From Rhodoferax lacus (lineage in GTDB: Bacteria > Pseudomonadota > Gammaproteobacteria > Burkholderiales > Burkholderiaceae_C), in the NCBI RefSeq assembly GCF_003415675.1, contig NZ_QFZK01000004.1, positions 1-64,000 on the forward strand: a DNA stretch of 64,000 nt. Reading direction: 5' to 3'. How positions within the stretch are numbered: the first letter of the stretch is position 1; every line of letters starts with the position of its first letter. The notes under the pieces were generated by a model. It saw nothing but the letters and a program-made list of their open reading frames with translations. It made no database searches and was not told where the DNA came from. This document shows positions 58,294 through 64,000 of the stretch, one piece after another. Both the position numbers and the translations under genes were made by a program.

Positions 58294-59226
58294 ATGACCC
58301 ATACATCCAAAATTCTTTTCTCGGTGATCGCCCTGGCGGCACTGCAGGCCTGTACCACCGTGCCGGTGGAAAACCCCACGCTGGCCTCGGCACAGCAGGA
58401 GTACCAGACCGCCCAGAACACCCCGGCTGTGACCACCCTGGCCAGCGCCGAGTTGCGTGATGCGCAACTGGCCCTGGACCAGGCCAAGACAGCCTGGGGC
58501 AAGCAGGAAAAACGCTCCGAGGTCGACCACCTTGCGTACATCGCCAGCAAGAAAGTGGCCATCGCGCAGGAACTGGGCAACCAGCGCCTGGCGGAAAAAT
58601 CCATCGCCGAAGCCCAGGGCCGCCGCACCCAGACCCTGCTGGTGGCACGCACCCTGGAAGCCGAGAGCGCCCAGCGCACCGCCGAGACGGCCCAGCGCAG
58701 CGCCGAAGCCGCACAACGCAGTGCCGATGCTTCCAAGCTGCAGGCCGCCGTGGCGATCGATGCCAGCGTGCAAGCGCGCCAGGACACCTTGGCCGCCGAA
58801 GCCCGTGCCACCCAGCTCAAGGCCCAACTGGCCGAGCTGGACGCCAAGCAGACCGACCGCGGTATGGTGGTCACCATTGGCGACTTGCTGTTTGACAACA
58901 ACAGCGCTGTGCTCAAGCCCGGTGCGGGCAGCAGCGTGCAGCGCCTGGGTGCCTTCCTCAAGGCCTACCCCATGCGCAACGCCCTGATTGAAGGCTATAC
59001 CGACAGCGTGGGAACGAGCGACAGCAACCTGTCCCTGTCCCAGCGCCGTGCCGAGTCGGTCAAGGCGGCTCTGCTGGCCACCGGTGTGGTGGGCGAGCGC
59101 CTGGCCATCCGTGGCTATGGTGAAGGTTTTCCGGTGGGCAGCAACCAGACGGCCGATGGCCGCGTGACCAACCGCCGTGTTGAGGTGATCCTGTCAGACG
59201 ACAGCGGCAAGATCCAGTCCCGCTAA
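58294..59226 (+). CDS. OmpA-family lipoprotein with DUF4398-like coiled coil
   Basis: A 310-aa lipoprotein (ALAALQACT). The N-terminal half has a DUF4398-like helical hairpin and a long Ala/Gln/Arg coiled coil (AETAQRSAEAAQRSADAS repeats). The C-terminal OmpA domain (about 190-305) binds peptidoglycan: GDLLFDNNSAVLKPG, EGYTDSVGTSDSNLSLSQRRAESV and GYGEGFPVGSNQTADGRVTNRRVEV (in parts). It ties the outer membrane to the wall. Third gene of the SYLF-DUF4398-OmpA set; a strong terminator follows. Confidence 0.93.
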   Translation: MTHTSKILFSVIALAALQACTTVPVENPTLASAQQEYQTAQNTPAVTTLASAELRDAQLALDQAKTAWGKQEKRSEVDHLAYIASKKVAIAQELGNQRLAEKSIAEAQGRRTQTLLVARTLEAESAQRTAETAQRSAEAAQRSADASKLQAAVAIDASVQARQDTLAAEARATQLKAQLAELDAKQTDRGMVVTIGDLLFDNNSAVLKPGAGSSVQRLGAFLKAYPMRNALIEGYTDSVGTSDSNLSLSQRRAESVKAALLATGVVGERLAIRGYGEGFPVGSNQTADGRVTNRRVEVILSDDSGKIQSR

Positions 59227-59268
59227 GCGCTTGCGGCGCTGGCAGCCAGGCTGACCAGCACGCCAACC

Positions 59269-59305
59269 AAAGCCCGGATGCCTGCATCCGGGCTTTTCGC
59301 GTTTT
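59269..59305 (+). terminator. Rho-independent terminator of the SYLF-OmpA operon
   Basis: Perfect 13-bp arms AAAGCCCGGATGC/GCATCCGGGCTTT with a 2-nt loop, then TCGCGTTTT. It ends next to the stop of the convergent acyltransferase gene. Confidence 0.88.
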
Positions 59306-59912
59306 AGTGCAGCTCGCCGTAAAACGTGTCTTGCCGCATGCGCACCAGTTCGGGCTCCATGGCCGCATCAAAGGAGGTCTTGCGGCGCTGGATCATTTCA
59401 TGCCAGGGGTAGCCGTTGGAGCGTGCTTCCATGCGTTCCACCATGGCTGCTGTGGTGCAGATAAAGCGTGCCGGGTTGCCACCCACCACCGTGCCCGGGG
59501 GTACATCGCCCGTGACCACGGCACCGGCGGCCACAATCGAATTGGGGCCTATGGTGACCCGGGGCATGACGATGGCGCCGTGCCCGATAAAGCAGTTGTC
59601 GCGGATGTCGACCTTGCCCACCGAATCAAGCTTCTTGCCGTAGGCGTTGTTGAGGATGCGCACCGAGCCGTCATGCCCGAGCAGGGTGCAGGCTGAGAGG
59701 GCGCAGTTGTTGCCGATGCGCACATAGGCCGGGTCAGTAAAGGTGGCGCCCACGTTGATGGAGTTGAGCTCGCCCATGGCGTAAAAGCCGCCGTGGACCT
59801 TCAGGTAGGCCGCGTATTCCAGCGAACTGGGCTTGCAGATGCGCACGTACCAGCGTTGCAGGCGGGGGTATTTGTAGGCAAGTGCTGCCGTTACCATTTT
59901 CAGAATGCTCAT
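59304..59912 (-). CDS. Hexapeptide-repeat acyltransferase
   Basis: A 202-aa left-handed beta-helix acyltransferase (CysE/WbbJ-like). The hexapeptide tract lies about 65-150: AYVRIGNNCALS, DIRDNCFIGHGAIVMPRVTIGPNSIVAAGAVVTGDVPPGTVVGGNPAR (in parts), with the loop GHGAIV holding the likely catalytic His. It probably acetylates a sugar of LPS or capsule. No other polysaccharide genes lie beside it. Confidence 0.88.
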   Translation of the reverse strand: MSILKMVTAALAYKYPRLQRWYVRICKPSSLEYAAYLKVHGGFYAMGELNSINVGATFTDPAYVRIGNNCALSACTLLGHDGSVRILNNAYGKKLDSVGKVDIRDNCFIGHGAIVMPRVTIGPNSIVAAGAVVTGDVPPGTVVGGNPARFICTTAAMVERMEARSNGYPWHEMIQRRKTSFDAAMEPELVRMRQDTFYGELH

Positions 59913-60228
59913 TTATTGTTTCCTGCCACTTCACGATCCAACCTATAGGACATGGTAACGCGCCCGTCAGCCCTTTTTTCCGCTTTCGCAAATACATCAG
60001 CATGGGCGCCCATCCAATTGCAAGCAGTTGTTGCAAATTTAGCGCTTGGCACCCGGAATTGCTAATACCGGCAATCAGACCAAGGTCTGAAAACAATCTG
60101 ACCTTGGGGTGGCTGGCTTCGCGCATACCTTCCCTTCGGATTAATGTCGTCCGGCCTTAAGCTAGGCTTACGTCGCAGGGCCCGGACGGCCGGCAGACAT
60201 AAAAAAGACAACGCGTGAGGAGACTTCA
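59913..60228. other. Gene-free stretch with one hairpin
   Basis: This 316-bp region, more AT-rich than its surroundings, holds no credible gene. It contains an 8-bp inverted repeat CCAAGGTC/GACCTTGG (60080-60107), whose left arm overlaps a palindrome AGACCAAGGTCT-like sequence. It could be an operator or attenuator; I see no T-run. Confidence 0.5.
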
Positions 60229-60567
60229 ATGCATGCAACACGACTGCAAGGTGAGCGGCTGGATGCCTGGGTGGCCAAAGCCGCCGGCCTGCAGCGCCAG
60301 ACGCTGGTGCCGCAACCTGGCGAGCGGTACGATGCCGATGGCCCAAGCTGGCATCCGGACACCTTTCATCCGTCGGTGGATTGGACGCATGCCGCGCGGT
60401 TTCTGATGGACGATTGGTACAACCTGGAAGACTGCATCGCCAACTGGTTCGGCCCGGACTGGAGCCTGGTGCCGGCCTTCAAGGCCGAACCTCTTGCCTG
60501 GTTCATGCGGGCTTTTGTGGCCACGCATTTTGGCGAAGTCCTGGAGGACTCCGCCCCTGCGCTTTAG
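60229..60567 (+). CDS. Hypothetical protein, DUF2591-like
   Basis: A 112-aa soluble protein starting at ATG 60229 behind GAGGAG. It has LDAWVAKAAGLQ at the N-terminus and DGPSWHPDTFHPSVDWTHAARFLMDDWYNLEDCIANWFG (in parts), then FKAEPLAWFMRAFVATHFGEVLE. The layout recalls DUF2591 proteins known from phages (NinX) and chromosomes, but the match is by eye only. It ends 4 nt into the convergent RcnB-like gene. Confidence 0.65.
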   Translation: MHATRLQGERLDAWVAKAAGLQRQTLVPQPGERYDADGPSWHPDTFHPSVDWTHAARFLMDDWYNLEDCIANWFGPDWSLVPAFKAEPLAWFMRAFVATHFGEVLEDSAPAL

Positions 60568-60974
60568 CGGTTGAGCAGCAGTTCCAGGATCACACCGGTG
60601 GCAATGGCCACCAGCACATAGTCACTACCGCTTTGCACCCAGTGGTAGCCGCGTGGCGGCGAGCGCAGGCCGTGCCCACGCCAGTCTTCCACCACATACT
60701 GGCGGCCCCGGTCGTTGTAGGGCAGGCGGTCGCCCCGGTAATAGGAGTGCGAAGGTCCGGCGCCGCGCTCGTTGTCGGAGCGGTAGGAGCCCTGCTCGCC
60801 ACGGCCGTGGTCGTCGCGGCCCTGGTTGCGTCCGCAGTCCTGGCGGCCGTAGCCACAATGGCTGTCATTGCCATGGCGCCCATTGTTGCCCTTGCCCGGT
60901 TCAGCCATGGCCGGGGCTTGCAGCAGCCCCAGCACAGCCACCATCAGGGCACCGATCAGCTTGGTGTGTTTCAT
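60564..60974 (-). CDS. RcnB-family periplasmic protein
   Basis: A 136-aa exported protein with a signal peptide (LLQAPAMA), a polar Gly/Arg/His/Asp-rich middle, and the RcnB-type ending VEDWRGHGLRSPPRGYHWVQSGSDYVLVAIATGVI (in parts). E. coli RcnB is a periplasmic factor in nickel/cobalt balance, but many homologues have no known metal. Start 60974 after AAGGATC. Confidence 0.87.
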   Translation of the reverse strand: MKHTKLIGALMVAVLGLLQAPAMAEPGKGNNGRHGNDSHCGYGRQDCGRNQGRDDHGRGEQGSYRSDNERGAGPSHSYYRGDRLPYNDRGRQYVVEDWRGHGLRSPPRGYHWVQSGSDYVLVAIATGVILELLLNR

Positions 60975-61001
60975 GGTGTGATCCTTGTCGGTGGCTGGCG
61001 C

Positions 61002-61604
61002 TTAGAAGCGCATGCGCACGCCGATCTGGGTGGTGGTGATGCGCTCGGACGAGTTGCCGGCAAACTTCATGAATTGCTCGTCATAGCTCAGCACGGCAGA
61101 CCACTGGGGGCTGATCACCATTTCTGCGCCAATTCCGTAAGACCAGTCAAAGCCGTTCTCGGTGCCCGTAGCCACTTGTGACAGGGGCTTGGCAGACACT
61201 TCGGTATGGCCATAGGTGGTGCCGACCTTGCCCAGCAGGTTGAACATGGGGTTGATGGGCAGACGGCCGATCAGGCTGAAGTTCACGCCTTCGGCCTTGC
61301 TGGTGCCGCCGCCACGAGAGACTTCACCGAAGTTGGTGTAGCCGATTTCCACACCCAGGTTCTGGTTGTAGGCGTAGTTGCCATAGGCCACGCTGTAGGC
61401 GGTGTCCGTGTCGTCCCTGGAGTACAGGCCGTTACCACCGCTGATGCGGGAGAAGTCGGCCGGGCCACCGCTCAGGGCAACATAGCTGCTGCCAGGTGTC
61501 ACGGTGGAGGGCTTGTCCATGGACTGGGCCGATGCCATTTGGGCTGCGCCCAGCATCAGGGTGGCTGCAATCAATGTGGAGATGAGGGATTTGGTATGTG
61601 TCAT
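61002..61604 (-). CDS. OmpA-like/OmpW-like beta-barrel outer-membrane protein
   Basis: A 200-aa outer-membrane barrel protein with a signal peptide (MLGAAQMASAQ) and about eight beta strands: SSYVALSGGPADFSRI, VAYGNYAYNQNLGVEIGYTNFG, NFSLIGRLPINPMFNLLGKVG, YGIGAEMVISPQWSAVLSYDEQFM and a terminal Phe (GVRMRF) (in parts). It belongs to the small OmpA-like barrels of Burkholderiales; function unknown. Start 61604 with AAGG upstream. It follows the L,D-transpeptidase gene on the same strand. Confidence 0.85.
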   Translation of the reverse strand: MTHTKSLISTLIAATLMLGAAQMASAQSMDKPSTVTPGSSYVALSGGPADFSRISGGNGLYSRDDTDTAYSVAYGNYAYNQNLGVEIGYTNFGEVSRGGGTSKAEGVNFSLIGRLPINPMFNLLGKVGTTYGHTEVSAKPLSQVATGTENGFDWSYGIGAEMVISPQWSAVLSYDEQFMKFAGNSSERITTTQIGVRMRF

Positions 61605-61712
61605 GGTGCTTTTCCTTTAGAAGTAAGTGGTATCTGTTGCTGACAGTTGAATGTGCGCTTTTCGGCCCGTTCGTTCTGTGCGGTGGGCCGCACTGTGCGC
61701 ATTCAGTTGCAC

Positions 61713-62591
61713 TTAACGCAGTTTCTTTGCAGACGCTTTGCGTGCGGGCTTCACGGGCCGCGCGATCACCGGCAAAGGCGACCACGCAGGCCGCTCGGTG
61801 GCACCGGAGTCCACCACCACCAGGTAGTTGCCCGGCCAGGGAATCAGGGCGCGTCCGGGCTTGATGATCCACAGCTTCTGGCCCTCGGCCAGGGCCGCTT
61901 CGTATTGCGCGTCCAGCACACCGTGCTGGTCCAGAAAGCGGTTGAGTGTGGTGGGTATGCGCACACAGCCTTCGGACTGCACCGTGCCCAGGCGGCCCTC
62001 GAGGGTGGTCGGGTCGGTGGCGTGCATTTGCAGGCGCATCAGGCTCTTGCCGCCTTCGCCCCAGCCGCGCTCGGCCGTCTGCCAGCCGAAGTCAAACACG
62101 CGCAGGCCCTTGAGCCCATAGCCGCGTATCTTGTTCTTGTTGTAGGTGCCCTCGGCGCGGAAGTCGGGGTTGGCCAGCGTGTGGGCAAACACGCCCAGTG
62201 GTGTGACGAAGTGCTCATACTGGCCCACCTTGCCCGTGGACACGGCCGTGGCACCCAGCCAGTGCCAGGCGTTGGAAGGCGTGCGCAGAACCACAAAGGC
62301 GGCCTGCACCTGCGGACTGCGGTCCACCAGCACAAAGGCCTGGGCGCTGGTGTCGTCAATCTGCGCTTCGGTCAGGGCCTGCTGCAGCCGCGTGATGTAG
62401 GCCTGTTGCGCATCGGGCGGCACCTCCAGCCGGTGGTCCACCTCCTCTGCAAAATGCTGGCTCCAGGACTTCAGGGCCGCGTCATCGGAGACTGCAACCG
62501 CTGCGGCGTGGCCCACTGTGCTGGTACACAGCAGCAGGGCGGCCAGACAGAGCAGGCGCCGCAGGCGCTTGGCGGCTGGGTCGTGTGTCAT
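61713..62591 (-). CDS. L,D-transpeptidase (YkuD family)
   Basis: A 292-aa exported enzyme: signal peptide (LLCLAALLLCTSTVGHA), then a YkuD domain ending in the active site MQMHATDP...TVQSEGCVRIP, with catalytic Cys and the His ahead. These enzymes cross-link peptidoglycan or attach lipoproteins to it. It has an unusual about 100-residue spacer of helices before the catalytic part and a basic tail (RPVKPARKASAKKLR). Downstream on the same strand is the beta-barrel gene; upstream is the MacB-type permease. Confidence 0.87.
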   Translation of the reverse strand: MTHDPAAKRLRRLLCLAALLLCTSTVGHAAAVAVSDDAALKSWSQHFAEEVDHRLEVPPDAQQAYITRLQQALTEAQIDDTSAQAFVLVDRSPQVQAAFVVLRTPSNAWHWLGATAVSTGKVGQYEHFVTPLGVFAHTLANPDFRAEGTYNKNKIRGYGLKGLRVFDFGWQTAERGWGEGGKSLMRLQMHATDPTTLEGRLGTVQSEGCVRIPTTLNRFLDQHGVLDAQYEAALAEGQKLWIIKPGRALIPWPGNYLVVVDSGATERPAWSPLPVIARPVKPARKASAKKLR

Positions 62592-62633
62592 GTGTGATCC
62601 ATGGTTGCGGCGGAATGGGGGCTGGCCCTTGAT

Positions 62634-63851
62634 TTATTCGTGGCGCAGGGCTTCGATGGGGTCCATCTGCGCGGCGCGGCGCGCCGGAAAATAGCCAAAC
62701 ACCACGCCAATGCCCGCGGAAAAAACCAGGGCCAGCAGGTTGATGGCCACATCAAATACATAGGGAACGGACATCCACAGCGACAGGGCGTACGAGGCCG
62801 CCGTGGCGATCAACACGCCGATCAAGCCGCCCAGTGCCGACAGCACCACTGCCTCGATCAGAAACTGCAGCAGCACCTCGCCCTCCAGCGCGCCCACGGC
62901 CAGGCGCAGGCCGATCTCGCGGGTGCGCTCGGTCACGCTCACCAGCATGATGTTCATGATGCCAATGCCGCCCACCAGCAGGCTCACCGCAGCTACGGCG
63001 CCCAGCAGGTTGGTGAGCACACCCATGGTGCTCGACAGCGTATCGGCCAGCTGCTGGGTGTCAAAGATATTGAAGTTGTCGCTGTCGGCCTCGGTCAGCT
63101 TGCGGCGCTCGCGCAGCAGCTGGCGCATGCCGGCCTTGACGGTGGTGCTGTCGCTGCCGTCTTCCATGGACACGGCCAGCGTGCCCACCTTGCGATTGCC
63201 GCTGACGCGCCGCTGCAGGGTGTGCAGGGGCAGCAGCACCATGTCATCCTGGTCGCCCATGCCGCCCTGGCCCTTGGAGGCCAGCACACCCACCACGTCG
63301 CAGGAAAACTGTTTGACGCGCAGCTGCTGGCCCAGGCCGGTCTGGCCCACGGTGCCACCAAAGATTTCACGCCGTACCGTCTCGCCGATGATGCACACGG
63401 CGCTGCCGCCCTGTTGCTCGTCATCGGCAAAGAGGCGGCCGCTGGCGAGTTTCCAGTTGCCGGCCTCGAACCAGGCGTTGGTGCTGCCGGTGACATTGGT
63501 GGCCCAGTTGCGGCCATTGGCCACCACCGTCACGGCTGCGCGGCCTTGCGGCGCCACAGCGGCCACGCCGCCAATTTGCGCAGCAATGGCATCGGCATCG
63601 GCCTCGGTGAACTGCGGCACACCGCCGCCCCCGCCGCCGCCGCCCATCACCCGCTGCCCCGGTGACACCAACAGCAAATTGGTGCCCAGACTGGTGATCT
63701 GCAATTCAATCGCGGCCGTGGCGCCGTTGCCCAATGTGACCATGGTGATCACGGCGCTCACGCCAATCACAATGCCCAGGATGGTGAGAAACGAGCGCAA
63801 CAGATTGCGCCGCACCGAGCGCAACGCCAGCAGGAACACACTGGTCCACAT
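62634..63851 (-). CDS. MacB-type ABC permease (FtsX fold)
   Basis: A 405-aa permease with one N-terminal segment (FLTILGIVIGVSAVITMVTLG), a large periplasmic MacB core domain (about 45-250, with QITSLGTNLLLVSPGQ and a Gly-rich loop) and three C-terminal segments with GGIGIMNIMLVSVTERTREIGLRLAVGA (in parts), the FtsX motif. It forms the membrane half of an export or mechanotransmission pump. Start 63851 overlaps the upstream gene stop (TGATG) and follows GGAGACATC. Confidence 0.93.
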   Translation of the reverse strand: MWTSVFLLALRSVRRNLLRSFLTILGIVIGVSAVITMVTLGNGATAAIELQITSLGTNLLLVSPGQRVMGGGGGGGGVPQFTEADADAIAAQIGGVAAVAPQGRAAVTVVANGRNWATNVTGSTNAWFEAGNWKLASGRLFADDEQQGGSAVCIIGETVRREIFGGTVGQTGLGQQLRVKQFSCDVVGVLASKGQGGMGDQDDMVLLPLHTLQRRVSGNRKVGTLAVSMEDGSDSTTVKAGMRQLLRERRKLTEADSDNFNIFDTQQLADTLSSTMGVLTNLLGAVAAVSLLVGGIGIMNIMLVSVTERTREIGLRLAVGALEGEVLLQFLIEAVVLSALGGLIGVLIATAASYALSLWMSVPYVFDVAINLLALVFSAGIGVVFGYFPARRAAQMDPIEALRHE

Positions 63852-64000
63852 CAGATGTCTCCTGCCAGGGTGGCGGCGTCGTGCAGGGCTTCGGGCGCTG
63901 CAGTAATGGGGTGGGGGTTGGTCTGGTCGCGCGCAATGCGGCCGTCCACAAAGGTCACCATGCGCCGCGCGTACGCCGCCATGTCGGGTTCGTGGGTGAC
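63851..64000 (-). CDS. MacB-type ABC ATPase, partial at window end
   Basis: Only the last 49 codons are in the window: they begin with the H-loop VTHEPDMAAYARRM, then VDGRIARD, typical of the end of MacB/LolD-type ATPases. It would energise the adjacent permease; the TGATG overlap shows coupling. An adaptor (MacA-like) is expected further out but is not visible. Confidence 0.88.
   Translation of the reverse strand, partial: VTHEPDMAAYARRMVTFVDGRIARDQTNPHPITAAPEALHDAATLAGDI

Noticed and set aside
1-64000. CRISPR arrays, tRNA or rRNA genes, prophage
   Set aside because: No regularly spaced repeats, cloverleaf-like segments, rRNA stretches or phage structural genes were seen on reading the window.

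Overview
This is a GC-rich chromosomal window with few gaps between genes. Its gene content fits a betaproteobacterium of the Burkholderiales, most likely Comamonadaceae (Rhodoferax- or Polaromonas-like). The pointers are the phosphonate cluster type, the PhoX/porin pair, DctQM TRAP genes, ornithine-lipid genes and lysine/alanine-rich H1-like proteins. This is a judgement from gene families; no rRNA or other taxonomic marker is present. I see no rRNA, tRNA, CRISPR array, prophage or replication origin.

Layout. 0-1.7 kb: an internally deleted IS110-type transposase and a BrnTA toxin-antitoxin pair. 1.7-8.1 kb: an aminophosphonate uptake and catabolism cluster (PhnZ-like HD oxygenase, PhnCDE-type importer, Fe-ADH, FAD oxidoreductase, PhnX). 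8.2-11.1 kb: redoxin-DUF4242-BTAD regulator operon. 11.2-17.8 kb: variant pyruvate kinase, ugd, DMT exporter, YkgJ-type protein, PPK2, membrane protein. 18-22 kb: periplasmic binding protein plus GGDEF/EAL protein. 22-30 kb: PhoX, porin, a chimeric gene relic, a large lipoprotein, a CYTH-CHAD protein and an unknown membrane protein. 30-36 kb: chemoreceptor and TRAP transporter. 36-39.5 kb: olsB-plcP, an H1-like protein and olsA. 39.6-43.2 kb: small envelope proteins. 43.2-48.4 kb: an AsmA/MlaE/MlaF/MCE/PqiC-like lipid-transport operon. 48.4-64 kb: ferritin-like protein, FumC, a ParE-type TA pair and many envelope or stress proteins, ending inside a MacB-type exporter.

The main theme is phosphorus starvation. 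Reading upstream regions by eye, I find 11-bp-periodic TGTCA-like direct repeats (PhoB-box geometry) before the phn operon, ugd, the 17.2-kb membrane protein, phoX, the porin, the chemoreceptor, olsB-plcP and olsA. Together these would scavenge phosphonates and phosphate esters, replace phospholipids with phosphorus-free lipids (PlcP, OlsB/OlsA, perhaps UDP-glucuronate-derived glycolipids), and sense or move toward a resource. PPK2 and a CYTH-CHAD protein add polyphosphate handling.

A second, unidentified signal is a 27-bp AT-rich element with AAAC/GTTT ends, seen directly upstream of three genes: a 54-aa ORF, an unknown multi-pass membrane protein and an H1-like DNA-binding protein. It may mark a small unrecognised regulon.
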